Shown: positions 23,553-33,860, counted from the stretch's first letter. The stretch is DNA of 64,000 nucleotides from Isochrysis galbana (GCA_018136815.1 CM030937.1:316953-380952), one strand, 5' to 3'. The notes: generated by a model from the sequence alone, not told the origin. Translations and numbers: made by a program.

Positions 23553-24849
23553 TCTGCGTTCTTAGCCAGCTACAGCTACTTCCTACTCCTACATCTAGCA
23601 GCATTAGCATTGGAGCAATGACCTCAACCTCAGTCATCAACCAAACAAACCTCAAACCTTACGCTCATTGTATCGCAACATGAGCCCAGCTTGCACTTGA
23701 CCAGCAGGGCTCGTGCTCTGAAGATGCCCAAACACACACTTACATTACATTGAACAACGAGAAAACGCGCTCACTCACACGAAGCAGAAGAAGGTGTCAA
23801 AGGAAAAGTGTTGCGAGCTGCCGTCTGCCGTTACCCGATTGGGAATCTAAGTTAGAGCGGTTGCAGGCCCACCAATTCAGCACATGGTTGTTGAACTCCT
23901 TGACGTCCGTCCGCGCGGTCGACATTGAAACCTTGCGCTGCTGCTGTTGCCAAATGTATTGGCAGCTCTTGCTGTTGCGAGTTTGTGTGTGCGAGACGTG
24001 TGCCGTCAGTGCCGTCAGTGCGCGCGCGCACACCTCACCTCGCCTCCGCTTCTGCGCCATGAGCCATGACGCGTCCGCGGCTGCAAGGAGCAAGGCGGGG
24101 TGTCGTCCGGCCGCGCCGCGCGCCGTCGCCGCACCCTCGTTTATGCTAGATCTAGATGATCTTCGATCTTTCTTCTCACTTTGCATCGAGAAAGACATAA
24201 AAGTGGCACCCGCGCTCGCTCTCGCCCTCGTCGTAGGTGTTCCTCGCTGCGGACTTTTCCCCCGCGCGAAGCCTACCTTTCGGTTTACGCACGTAGATTC
24301 CCTCCTTACTTTCTACTTAGTCGTTCGCGGTAACCGCCGTTCGCCGTCGGCTCTTCCGTCGCATCGTCGCTCTCTTGTCGGCTTTCTCTTCCTTGTTTCC
24401 TTCCTTCTGTGTCTTCCCCGCCCTAGTGGTGGAAGATACGTTAGTGTGGGGGAATGTTGGGTGAAAGTCGAGTGTGCGTGTCTCGGATTGTTGTCGGGCT
24501 AGCCGGATTGGTACCCTGTCGGCCTCTGTCGCCCTCGTCTCTCGCCCCAGTCGCTCCTCGCTCCCTCGTTCTCGCTCTCGCTCTCGCTCCGTCGTAACAA
24601 GCAATCTTACAACACCAACCGAATCCACTCACTCACCCACTCACACTCGCTGTCCGCTATGTCCGCTCCGTCCTCGCGCTCGCCCTCGCCACTGCCTGCC
24701 ATCCATCTTCCAACCATGGAAGATGGTCAGCCCGTCCAACCCGCCAATGCCCAAAAGGCCGTGCCTTCCGCCGCCTACCCTCCGCCCCATCCGGTTCTTC
24801 CTGTCCCATCCGTAACCTCCAGTCCGTTTGAGTGAGAGTGAGTGACCGT

Positions 24850-25015
24850 CCTATAAGACCAAGCTTAGAGGGGAAACTCCCAGTCTAGTTCCGTTATCCG
24901 TTACCGAAAAATCTCTTTCATCTCGTTTACATCTCGTCGGGCCCGACCTCGTTACATCTCGTCGGGCCCTCGGGCCATCTCGTTACGATCCAAGCCGTAC
25001 GGCTCCTTCCAACAA
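24850..25015 (+). repeat. Dispersed repeat family F, copy 1
   Basis: Shares with 34860-35045 (same strand) gaccaagcttag, a ggggaaa-actcc block, ccgttaccgaaaatctc-like sequence, and a minisatellite built on atctcgttcatctcgtcgggcc, ending in atccaagc. Minisatellite unit number differs between the copies. Confidence 0.65.
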
Positions 25016-25029
25016 GGGGGGGTGTCTGT

Positions 25030-25110
25030 GATGGATCTGATGGTGTGAGAGGCGGGCGCGAGGCCCCTATTCCTATTGACTATTGACCCCCACTTATAAA
25101 AGTAGGATCC
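25030..25110 (+). repeat. Dispersed repeat family C, copy 2 (short)
   Basis: Contains gcgcgaggcccc and cccccacttataaaagtagg as in the copies at 2738 and 46705. A second, weaker cccaactataaacgtagg follows. Confidence 0.6.
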
Positions 25111-25410
25111 CCCAACTATAAACGTAGGTTTGGTGGGGGGTAAATGAACACGTGCAAGAAAGTAGTAGGTCCAGAGCCGCTTGTGCGGCGAGAAAGTGAA
25201 GATTTTTAAGTAGTAGTATAGTAGTATTTAATCATTACTTCTACTTCTTGCTGATGCTGAATTCGAATTCCTACGTTTACGTTACCCTGTGATATAGCCG
25301 GCATTCTTTGGCATTTCATTGGCGCCCTACGCGTGGTCGGCTTCACCAGCTGTTGGTGCAACATACGCGCGGACATGCAGCGTACAACACAACATTATCT
25401 AAGATCATAA

Positions 25411-26076
25411 TCAATCCTTGTGACCAAGCTCTCGATTCAATGACTCTATCCAACGCTCAAGACGTGATCCAGAGCGCACACCGGCGCCGACAGGTTCCCC
25501 AAACATATTGGTGCGCGGCCCCCCCACCGGGCCATATTTCCTCGGCCGGTTGCCCACATACCGCCAGCGCTTTCGCTCTTCCAAGCCAGGGGTCGAGAAA
25601 TCAAGATGCTCCTTCAAGTGCGCAAAACTAGCAGCTCCGCTGGCATCGACTGTCTCCAGCAAAAGTGTGATGGCTGAAAACGCAGCCATCCGCAGGGGAA
25701 TCTGTGTCAGAGTTGTGGCGCCGGCTGCGCCTCCACATAGCGCACCAACCATGCGACAGAACCGGTCGTCCCTTCTCCGAAAGCATTGGGCGATGCTCCG
25801 CCCCCCTGCGAAGCCAGCACTGATGCTCGCCCACCGGCGTGCGCTTGCGAGCGCAGCCGGTATCGGATTCCCTCGAGCGGTAAGGATGATGGTGGTGGCC
25901 CCACCCACGATGATGGCGCTGGCCGATACGGATGTGAGCACATCCTTCGGACCGGAGGCAACGCGCATCCGCACCTCTGGCCACGTATGCTGCTGTGGCG
26001 CTGCTCTCCCGATGCCTGTACCAGCGCCAGAGCCTGGCAACAGCCAGAGCAGCTTCAGAAGTGAGAGAACCCGCAT
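25411..26076 (-). CDS. Small membrane protein, possibly Tim17/22/23-like
   Basis: From ATG 26076, 221 residues. The N-terminus MRVLSLLKLLWLLPGSG could be a signal or mitochondrial leader. Two glycine/alanine-rich hydrophobic stretches follow (VSASAIIVGGATTIILTA and MVGALCGGAAGATTLTQI), separated by a basic segment FRRRDDRF. The arrangement R-X3-D-X6-G-A-X3-G is close to the PRAT motif of Tim17/22/23 proteins, but one glycine is an alanine. The C-terminal 60 residues are polar with no known motif. A role in mitochondrial or plastid membrane import is therefore only a suggestion. It is transcribed away from the decarboxylase gene. Confidence 0.5.
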   Translation of the reverse strand: MRVLSLLKLLWLLPGSGAGTGIGRAAPQQHTWPEVRMRVASGPKDVLTSVSASAIIVGGATTIILTARGNPIPAALASARRWASISAGFAGGRSIAQCFRRRDDRFCRMVGALCGGAAGATTLTQIPLRMAAFSAITLLLETVDASGAASFAHLKEHLDFSTPGLEERKRWRYVGNRPRKYGPVGGPRTNMFGEPVGAGVRSGSRLERWIESLNRELGHKD

Positions 26077-26768
26077 CGCAAAGCCGGCAGTTTGCGAGCG
26101 GGAGCCGGCAAGACAAGGCCGAAGGCCGCCTGGGTCGGCCGCGCCCTCGTGCGCCTCTCTCCTCGTCCGATCAACGACCTCTGAGCCACCGCAAACGGTC
26201 CCTGCTCGCTCTCGAGCCACCGAGGGAGAGAGAGAGGAAAGAGACAGAGAGAGTATGTGAGATCTCACATACCCTCTCAGGCGAGCGAGCGAGGAGAAAA
26301 AGACGCGGAGGGAAGAGAGAGGGAGAGACTGACCCTTCTCGTATCCATATAAAGGGGGCAGATCCAAAGAGAAAGATCAAGTGATTTGAGCGGGTCCGTC
26401 GTCAACCTTCCCCCCCCTCCTTCTCCTCTTCTCTTCTCTTCTCGAGATCTCTCTTTCTTGAATTTCCTCAACAATTTTGCCCTCCCCTCCCTCCGTCGTG
26501 CTGCTACGCGTCATCGATGATTGAGAGAGGGAGATCTTCTTCTGTTGTAGTAGCCCGATCTCCCCCCGTCATATTTTGGGCCCCTCCAAGAATATCTCGT
26601 TCTCTCGAATAACAAAGAGAAATTATCAAGTAATCTCTCGAATAAAACAAAGGAATTAGAGCATCGAGAGATACCTAGAGAGTACCTAATTACATTAGCT
26701 CTAGAAACCTAGAGAGAAAAGAGAGACGGAGAGGGAGAGAGGGAGAGACCTCGTCGTCGTCTCCGTCG
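26077..26768. promoter_or_regulatory. Divergent promoter region with perfect 20-bp palindrome
   Basis: Between two divergent genes. It includes a perfect palindrome at 26253-26272 and a TATAAA at about 26348-26353 (+). Purine- and pyrimidine-rich tracts run up to the decarboxylase start. Confidence 0.4.
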
Positions 26769-29063
26769 ATGGGCGCGAGCGGCGCGGCGGCGCGACTGCC
26801 GCTGCTGCCGCTACGCGCGCTCTCGTTCGCTCTGCCGCTCGCGTGCCTGGCGGTGCGCCGATGGTGGTGGCGGGGACGGCGCGCCATCAGACACGACAGG
26901 CAGCCCACCTCGCTCGACCCGCCCGATGCCAACAGTTGGGCAGAGCTCCGCCGCCTCGCGCACTCGCTGCTCGACGCATCTCTCGACCGGATGGAATCGG
27001 CGCTGGACGGGCGCGTCTGGACGCCGCTTCCAAAGTCAATGAGGGAGGAGCTTGAGGTAGAGCTCCCGCCAGCCACGCCGCTCGCCCGCGGAGAGCTCGT
27101 TGCGCGGCTAAGGGCGCTGCTGCCGTATGGTGTCGGCAACACACATCCGCGCTTCTTCGGGTGGGTCCATGGTTCGGGCTGCCCCGGCGTCGTACTCCCG
27201 GAGCTTGTGGCCGCGGCGATCAACGCCAACTGCGGCGGGCGTGATCACGCGGCGATCCACGTCGAACAGCAGGTGCTTCGCTGGTCACGGACGATCATGG
27301 GCTTCCCTGCGGACAGTGGAGCCCTCTTGGTGTCTGGAACATCTATGGCGACGCTGGTGGCGCTCAAGGTGGCGAGAGACGTACACTGTGCGCACGCCTG
27401 CCGACAAGACGGTATGACGTCGGCAGGACGGCTGGTTGGCTACACCTCTGATCAAGCGCACTCGTGTCTGGATCTCGCATTCGATATCTTGGGTCTAGGC
27501 TCCGATCAGCTTCGCAAGGTCACATGCCATGAGGCAACGTTTGAGATGGACCTGGTCGCGCTGGCAGAGCTGGTGAACGCCGATAGACGAGCTGGACTCA
27601 TCCCTTTCTTTGTGGCGGGAACTGCAGGCACGGTGGGCGTCGGCTCGATTGACGACCTTGAGGGTATTGCCGACTTTTGTCAGCGCGAGCAGCTGTGGTT
27701 CCACGTCGACGGGGCCTTTGGGGCGGCAGCTATTCTGTCTCCACTGATTGCGCCTCGCCTATCGGGCCTGCACCGGGCAGACTCTCTGGCCTTCGACTTT
27801 CACAAATGGTTCCACGTAGCTTACGACGCCGGGTGTGTGCTGGTTCGCGATGGAGACGCCCACTTGCGCTCGTTCCACAACCGCGCGGACTACCTGCTAA
27901 ACAACCTCTCGGGGAATGCGGGAGGGCGCGAACGGGGCATTGCTGCGGGGCGAACATGGCCAACAGACTTTGGGCCCGAGCTCAGTCGAGGTTTCCGAGC
28001 GCTCAAGGTATGGTCTCATCTGCTTGAGCATGGCACCGACGCACTCGGGGCCACGATCTCGTCCAATGTGCACTTAGCAGCGCAGCTTGCGCGGCTTGTT
28101 GACTCGGCCCCCAATCTGCACCGCCTCGCACCTACCGCGCTTAACATTGTTGTCTTCCGCTACGAGCCGACGGTAGGCTCGAGGAGTACTCCCGATGATA
28201 GAGATGATACGCCACGCACCGCGCAATGCAAGGTCCAGGCGGCAGCGTACGACGCGCTGGAGAAGCCAAACAGGCAAACCCATTTAACGCAGGGCAGCAG
28301 TAGGTTGGATTCGGCCAATGTGTTGCGATGTCGGTCCTCGCTGTTGGCCGAACGTCATGGTAACATCACGCCCAAGTCAATCCGGCCTTCTGCATCAACC
28401 TCTCCCAGCCGTCGCAAATCGCTGAATCTTTTGCGTCCCAACGATGGTGCTCCTGCTGCGGAAGCCCCATCGTCCATCTTGGCGAGGGATGCTATTGGGG
28501 CGGTTTCGGCGGGGATCTACTCTCACTCGCCGAGCTCGGTACTTGGTGAAATGGCCCGCCGTCGTTCCAGTGAGAATGGGCGCGGGAGCAACATCAGCGA
28601 GGCGATCGCTGACTCCGCCACGGACAACCGTCCTGCCACACGAGAGCACAGCTACACTGACGCGTGCAGCACATCGCCTGGCAAATCTCCAGGGACGCCC
28701 TCCCGCCTCAATGGTTGCGTTGAATTCAATGGCAGTCCCCTTAGCCTGCCCTCAATTCAGCGCGCGTGCAGCGCCGCGACGGCTAACTCCACAATTCACA
28801 GGGAGGCGGAGGTCGAATTAGCACTAGACGCCCTGAATGATGCCATTGTGGTGGAACTTCAGGAGCGCGGCGTGGCGGCGCCCTCTACGACACGCGTTCG
28901 CGGCAGGCTTGCAATCCGGGTCAACTTGACGAATCATCGAACGCGCCCCTCGGATCTCGAGCTTCTACTTCAAGCAGTGCGCGAGCTCGGAGCAGAGCTA
29001 GCACCGAGGTGGCCTGTCCTCCTCACCCCGCCATTATTTGAGCCAACGGCCCGGCACGCGTGA
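26769..29063 (+). CDS. Membrane-anchored group II PLP-dependent decarboxylase with large C-terminal insertion
   Basis: Single exon, 764 residues. A hydrophobic N-terminal helix (about residues 8-30) ends in basic RRWWWRGRR, suggesting a membrane anchor. The PLP fold follows: GNTHPRFFGWVHGSG, GALLVSGTSMATLVALKVAR (cofactor phosphate region), HVDGAFGAAA near 312, and the Schiff-base lysine in DFHKWFH near 345. Families acting on glutamate, aspartate or aromatic amino acids normally read DPHKW or similar; here the proline is phenylalanine. The fold reaches LNIVVFRYEP near residue 465. It is then interrupted by about 200 Ser/Pro/Arg-rich residues with no known domain, and resumes at EVELALDALNDAIVVELQ near 680 to close the small domain. 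The substrate cannot be assigned. Confidence 0.85.
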   Translation: MGASGAAARLPLLPLRALSFALPLACLAVRRWWWRGRRAIRHDRQPTSLDPPDANSWAELRRLAHSLLDASLDRMESALDGRVWTPLPKSMREELEVELPPATPLARGELVARLRALLPYGVGNTHPRFFGWVHGSGCPGVVLPELVAAAINANCGGRDHAAIHVEQQVLRWSRTIMGFPADSGALLVSGTSMATLVALKVARDVHCAHACRQDGMTSAGRLVGYTSDQAHSCLDLAFDILGLGSDQLRKVTCHEATFEMDLVALAELVNADRRAGLIPFFVAGTAGTVGVGSIDDLEGIADFCQREQLWFHVDGAFGAAAILSPLIAPRLSGLHRADSLAFDFHKWFHVAYDAGCVLVRDGDAHLRSFHNRADYLLNNLSGNAGGRERGIAAGRTWPTDFGPELSRGFRALKVWSHLLEHGTDALGATISSNVHLAAQLARLVDSAPNLHRLAPTALNIVVFRYEPTVGSRSTPDDRDDTPRTAQCKVQAAAYDALEKPNRQTHLTQGSSRLDSANVLRCRSSLLAERHGNITPKSIRPSASTSPSRRKSLNLLRPNDGAPAAEAPSSILARDAIGAVSAGIYSHSPSSVLGEMARRRSSENGRGSNISEAIADSATDNRPATREHSYTDACSTSPGKSPGTPSRLNGCVEFNGSPLSLPSIQRACSAATANSTIHREAEVELALDALNDAIVVELQERGVAAPSTTRVRGRLAIRVNLTNHRTRPSDLELLLQAVRELGAELAPRWPVLLTPPLFEPTARHA

Positions 29064-30395
29064 TGCCAGTATGAGATGGTGCGATGCCCGCATTAGGAGA
29101 AGGAGAGTGCGGCGATATGCACAATGGGTCAAAGGAGGGGTGTGGGCGTTGGTCATGGGCTATGTTGCTCTCTCTTGATATGCCAACGAGAGGAGGTCAG
29201 CGGCCACGTAATCATCCAGTACGCACATGCAGCATGCTATCATCGTACAGAGTGTACAACTACTACGCAGCTACGACTAGGCAATAGCACAAATTTTAAC
29301 TCAAGAGGTGCGTGGTAACCTTGGGTTCTATTTGCAACAAGATATTCAGTTGTGTGTATTGATGAGGTGTGTTCCTCTCCATATGTGACGCATGCTAATG
29401 TAGTGACGAGTGGTCTTTGTAGTTGCGCATGTGTTAGGCTAAGGCCAAAGGCCAGAAGGTTGACAATTTCTTGTCATGACCTTTGCCCTCGCCAAGTGGT
29501 GCAGCGTCCCCCTAACGGAAAGCAACGAGCAACTTGGCGAATGCCTTCGTCCCCTCAGCGCCTTCCCCCCCCTCCGTCACGCGCGCTCACGCTCTGCCCG
29601 TAAAGAATTTGCGGTCGCGCCCGCGGGGGTACCAAATGAAAGGGAAGGGCCAAACGACCTTGGTGGCAATGGCGGGCTGTGTCGCTCAGGGTGCGGCGCG
29701 AGCAACGACTCGCAGGCACATAGACGGGCATGGTCCTGGCTGGAGGGCGGTTCGGCTGTGTGGCATCCGCCATGATCTGGTCGGCCGGCGCGGCGGGATG
29801 GGCGGTGGAGAGGAGGATGGGAGCGTGGCGTGCTCCATGACCCTATCGTTTCAACGATAGTTGTATAGGGAAGGGTGAGGGACGAATTGGTGGTGCCCAA
29901 TAGTCAGCTCACACCGCGAGCGCGGCCATAGATCATCAAGATTTTATAACGGCCCAACCATTCGCCAAGCGCGGATATGCAAGCGGTGTGCAGGGAGGGG
30001 GAAGCGGTGGCGCGGCATGGCGTGGCCGATCACAAACGCAGCCACAGAGCGAAGCACGGGCGTTTTCACACCACACATGGCACACCCAGCAAATCGCTTT
30101 CCATCTGCGACGTGATGTATTGTCAAAGGTGAACAAGCATGCATCCGCACTAGCACATGGCGACGGACTTTGGCTGGATTTCAACATGAGATGCGAGCGA
30201 TGTTTTTGAAGTTCTCCTAAGTTTGTTGCGTGTATACGTTACTAAGGTACGGTGGCGAAGGAAAATCACAAAGGTGGAGGTAAGGGTGTTGTGTCGAAGA
30301 CCAATGAGCACCTCATCTGGACCTGCTGAGTTTCGTGACCGTTCCTATCAGCCGAAGAGTCGCATGGCACACCGACGTCAGTAACAGTGGATCAC
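29064..30395. other. Intergenic region
   Basis: No supported gene. It holds family B copy 4 at 29680-29860. The rest is unremarkable 3' flank of two convergent genes. Confidence 0.45.
29680..29860 (-). repeat. Dispersed repeat family B, copy 4
   Basis: Minus-strand hairpin CTATCGTT-tc-AACGATAG at 29843-29860 with 8-bp perfect arms, then GGTC and ATGGAGCACGCC (ATG at 29838). Confidence 0.6.
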
Positions 30396-31328
30396 TCACC
30401 CATTCCAAGGATAGCGTGTGGCATCACGCCAAGTGTAGCATGGTGGTGCATGGCCTTTGCGCCCGGACCCAAGGGCAGGACAAACCAATCGGCCGGAGTC
30501 ACGGGCTTGTTCGAGGATTTCCCGCTTGTAGGCCTCCGGGTCCGAACTCTTCGGATGCGAAAGGAAGGCAACGCCGCGCCAGATCAAGACCACCGCATGC
30601 CAGTATATCCAAATAGCCACCTTGTGAGGCATTAGAAAAGCCCACCATTCGGATGACTTTGGCGGCTGAATCCGTTGCGCCCTCAGACTGGCATCGAAGA
30701 AGCGCCCCATCTCCCTGTGGTCGCACGAGACACTGAGGCACAGAGAATCTCCCGGGTCGCGCGCGTGCAGAATCCACGTGCTCTTCATATCTTGCAAGGG
30801 GCTCACATGCATTGCCTTGGGGAGCGCGTCGTGATCGGGCGCAAATGCAAATCTCACACGATCTGACCATGGCGTATTGGTAACCTCGGCAAGGCAGCAC
30901 CGCAGCGTTCCAGCAGCATCATAGCAGAAGTAGACGACAATCGGGTTCTCCTCAAACCCCGCACTCGCAGGCAGCAGCAGCAAGCGCACTTTGCCATCGC
31001 AGCCGCTCTCCTGCCTGGCCTGATCGGCAGTCAGCCGGTCGGCCAGCTGGTCAGCGCAGCATGCTGGCGGGCGCGGATGGTCCAAATCGAGAACACAATA
31101 ACGGACCGGGTACCTGAAGCTGTGCACCACCGGCTTGGTCCGCGTGTGCTCCACGACCCCCTCATAGAAGTCGCATGCAGGCCGCTCGTCTGCGGCGGCC
31201 GAGGCACCAAGCGTGTGCCGGAGACCGAGGCGTACTGCCTCGAAGAGTGCGCGAAGGAGAGAGAGGAGCACACATCCGAGGAGCGAGCATAGCATCGCCA
31301 CGGGGCGCAGCGCCTCCTTCCACCCCAT
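30396..31328 (-). CDS. DUF1365 family protein
   Basis: From ATG 31328, 310 residues; the frame is open further upstream but has no ATG. An N-terminal hydrophobic helix (VAMLCSLLGCVLLSLLRALF) is followed by the DUF1365 hallmarks: FYEGVVEHTRTKPVVHSFRY, then YCVLDLDHP, PIVVYFCYD, AEVTNTPW and HVSPLQDM. The C-terminus has KVAIWIYWHAVVLIWRGVAF and SHP, which matches the usual HxQAxxLW..G....HP end. DUF1365 proteins occur in bacteria, plants and algae, often near lipid- or FAD-related genes, but the biochemical function is unknown to me. A membrane location is inferred from the two hydrophobic helices. Confidence 0.85.
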   Translation of the reverse strand: MGWKEALRPVAMLCSLLGCVLLSLLRALFEAVRLGLRHTLGASAAADERPACDFYEGVVEHTRTKPVVHSFRYPVRYCVLDLDHPRPPACCADQLADRLTADQARQESGCDGKVRLLLLPASAGFEENPIVVYFCYDAAGTLRCCLAEVTNTPWSDRVRFAFAPDHDALPKAMHVSPLQDMKSTWILHARDPGDSLCLSVSCDHREMGRFFDASLRAQRIQPPKSSEWWAFLMPHKVAIWIYWHAVVLIWRGVAFLSHPKSSDPEAYKREILEQARDSGRLVCPALGSGRKGHAPPCYTWRDATRYPWNG

Positions 31329-31474
31329 TCGCCCGCACCTCGCAGCAGCAACGCGAGTCGTTGACGGAGAGCCTGAGAGGAAGGCGAGGGCCAGAGTAAA
31401 AGAAAGGTAGAGTACTCTAGAGGCTATCGCTTCGCAGGCAGCAGCGCCGATGGCGCCTGGGGCCTCCCCAGGGC

Positions 31475-31786
31475 ATGCAGCGGCCACCAAGGGGCCCCCA
31501 GGTGGGTACTCGAAGTCGGCGCGCGACGTATAGGCAAAGGAGCGGCTCGGCGTCCTCGAAGACGTCCGCAAGGCGGTGGGTGGAGCATTGCCGTGCGACG
31601 GGCGAGAGCGCTCGTCTCGCGGGTCGCTCGGGCAAGTTCCCCAAGGCCACCGAGGGGAAGATACGCCAGGCGCTCTCCAAGACGGCCGTGCCCGATAAAT
31701 TCATCCGTGACCACCACTCGCAGGTGTTGACGAACGACGAGAGGATGGAGTTGGGCGAGTGGCTCATCCAGTGCGCGGACGCATAG
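31475..31786 (+). pseudogene. Possible HTH transposase fragment
   Basis: A 103-codon frame ending in LTNDERMELGEWLIQCADA. That end resembles the L(T/S)xEExxLVEWLxxCAxxG helix-turn-helix found in CENP-B/pogo-type transposases and psq-like DNA-binding proteins. It stops by TAG, and the same frame continues open after the stop to about 32086. It may therefore be a decayed element, or chance similarity. No catalytic DDE part is visible. Confidence 0.25.
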
Positions 31787-32084
31787 GAGCCACGTGACCG
31801 ACATGACATTCCTCGCCGCCACTTCCACTTGCCTCTTGCCTTGCGGCAAGCCTCTCTCACCTTCAAACGAGCTCCCCCGACCTGTTGCCTCGTCGAAATC
31901 AGCCATCCGTGGAGCCCATTGGACGTCCGATGTCTCCGAGGGAGGCCCGGAGAGCCCAACTTCGAACTGATGCCGGAAGCGCTGCGCGCCCGTTTTCGAC
32001 GATCCATCCAGATGAGTGGCCTTGCCAGACACCAAATACACGGGGGCCACCCGCACAGTCACGCCAATCGGCGGGACGCGTCTA

Positions 32085-32205
32085 GGTAGAGCACGAGGGG
32101 ACGAGCCGCAAGGCAGGTGGAGGGGGAGGGAAGGGAAGCGGGCGTGGCTGCGTAGATACTGTGCAGGGTCGCGCGCGCGGCGAGACTATTAAGAAGTTTT
32201 TTTTT
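32085..32205 (+). repeat. Dispersed repeat family A, copy 2
   Basis: taggtagagcacgagggg, gccgcaaggcagg, gggcgtggct and gcggcgagactattaagaag are followed by a run of 10 T. Compare 1460-1590 and 55905-56030. Confidence 0.65.
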
Positions 32206-32494
32206 TACTTATCGATCCGGAGGCCCACATTTTTTTATCGTCGGACCGGGGGAAGATTTCCCCTCGTCTCTCTCCCCGCTCGATTCCGAATCCGAGGCAA
32301 AGCGATGGCGACCGACCCGCCTGACAGGCCGACCTTCGCCGCGCTCCAGCGAGAGCACGGCGCGGTGGTCAGCCCCCCCTTGTCTCTGGTCTCTGGTGCG
32401 TTCGGACTAAATGGTGCCCGGGTACACCGGTCGGCGGTCTCACCGGCGTTTCATGCCACCGCACTCGGCCGATTTCTGCTTCACCTGCCCACGC

Positions 32495-32715
32495 AACTAA
32501 GTTTATACTTGGTTCGCCCATGGGGGGGCACGAGCCCCCCCCTCTCTCCACTCCTTCCCTGCCGTGGGGGAGGAACCGCACCCATCACCCATCCTCCTGG
32601 CATGCCTGACGGCTTGCCAGGAGCCCACTGCCCTGCTGACCTACTCTCCCACTGACAGGCACGCCTGGTTCGCTCGTCCTAGCCCCTCGTGGCCAGCCCA
32701 TCGCTCCAATGTCGC
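32495..32715 (+). repeat. Dispersed repeat family D, copy 2
   Basis: Begins with the palindrome aactaagtttatacttggtt (32495-32514) and runs as the inverse of 7060-7293. It includes tctctccactcct, gtgggggaggaacc, a gccaggagcccac-like block and ggccagccc. Confidence 0.7.
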
Positions 32716-32879
32716 ATTCGCGATGTCTCAGAGGCAAAAAGAAATAACAGTAAAGAAAAACAGTAAACAGTAAAAAGAACAGAGGAAGAAAGAAGAAGAA
32801 GAGTGAAAAAGAAGAAAAAAACTAGAGTATATAGGGCGGTTCTCAGCCCTTCCCATCGGCCCTATGGCTACGTAAACTC

Positions 32880-32950
32880 TCGCGTGGCATAGTGGTTCAA
32901 CCCATCGCCTCCACCAACCTTTTGCTCTGGGTCGCGAGTTCGAGTCCGGA
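32880..32950 (+). ncRNA. tRNA-like Pol III unit (probable SINE head)
   Basis: A perfect A-box TGGCATAGTGG is at 32885-32895 and a near-perfect B-box GAGTTCGAGTCC at 32936-32947, with spacing as in a tRNA gene. The T-stem does not pair properly (GCGAG against CCGGA) and I cannot fold a full acceptor stem, so a functional tRNA is unlikely. A tRNA-derived SINE head is the better reading. Confidence 0.45.
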
Positions 32951-33061
32951 CGGAGCGCTGTGCAGTTCGAGCCCCGCTCCTTCTCCTCTCCGCTCTTCTG
33001 TCGGAGCGAGGCTCGTTTCCTCATTGGAAACGAGTCGCGGAGGCGCACCGGCGGCTAGCGC

Positions 33062-33293
33062 GGCGCACGGTTCATCCGGGGAGCCCGAAACGGGCTCATC
33101 GGGAGAACGGGGAGGGCAAATGACGGGCATGTGAAATTGACGGGGAAGTGGCACGGAACGCGAATCGAAGGGACGGAGGCGCACGGTTCATCCGGGGAGC
33201 CCGAAACGGGCTCATCGGGAGAACGGGGAGGGCAAATGACGGGCATGTGAAATTGACGGGGAAGTGGCACGGAACGCGAATCGAAGGGACGGA
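33062..33293. repeat. Perfect 116-bp tandem duplication
   Basis: Copy 1 at 33062-33177 and copy 2 at 33178-33293 are identical base for base as read, and the match runs on two further bases. Each unit includes gcgcacggttcatccgggg, a gggctcatcgggagaac block and ggcacggaacgcgaatcg. 116 is not a multiple of three. Confidence 0.9.
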
Positions 33294-33649
33294 GGACGTA
33301 GGGAAGGGCGCGGCGAGCAGATACCGCTTGATTGGGACTCGTAGGGACTTGTAGACTCAAAAGGATGACTCGGAAGACTCGGGGCTTGGGGGTACTCAGG
33401 GGCTGCAGGCTGCAGGTCACCAACAGGCGATACAGTGGGTAAAACCACACAAACCAACACTCTGCACTCAAACATTCACGGTAACAGGCTGGAAACATAC
33501 GTCAAACGAACCCCTCTGGTGAGCAGATTCAGGAGTGCCCACCAGAAAAAGAGGAGAGAGAGAGAGAGAGAGCGAGAGAACGAGGGCTCGGGGGTCAAAA
33601 CACAATTCGGACTCCGGCTCGGACTACAGAGTAAAATCCAGTGCCCTCG

Positions 33650-33860
33650 CGAGTCCTGCCTCGAGTCTCGCGAGGCAGCGCCGAAGGACGCTGAAGGAAG
33701 CGCTGCGGGACAGCGCTGAAGGACGCAGAAGGACACTGAAAGACGCTGCAAGACGCGCTGCGGGACATCGCTGACGGACAGGGGGGGGGCGCTGAGAGAC
33801 ACTGGGAGACGCTGAGGGACGCTGGGGAACGCTGAGGGACACGCTGGGAGACTTTCGCGC
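33650..33860. repeat. Degenerate minisatellite (gacgctgagg type)
   Basis: Imperfect tandem units of about 10-13 bp around GACGCTGAGGGAC, interrupted by a G-run at about 33781-33790. Confidence 0.65.

Larger units (their letters stand above)
22452..25410. other. Intergenic region with repeats
   Basis: About 3 kb. It contains family B copy 3 (22851-23060), a partial family A end (23125-23175), an AT-rich stretch (23190-23340), an (ATG)n microsatellite, and families F and C (24850-25110). Open frames between 23750 and 24830 have no domain or codon pattern I can support. Confidence 0.5.

Noticed and set aside
23750..24502. 250-codon plus-strand open frame
   Set aside because: No recognisable domain, odd Cys and Leu runs, and no supportive neighbour or start context.
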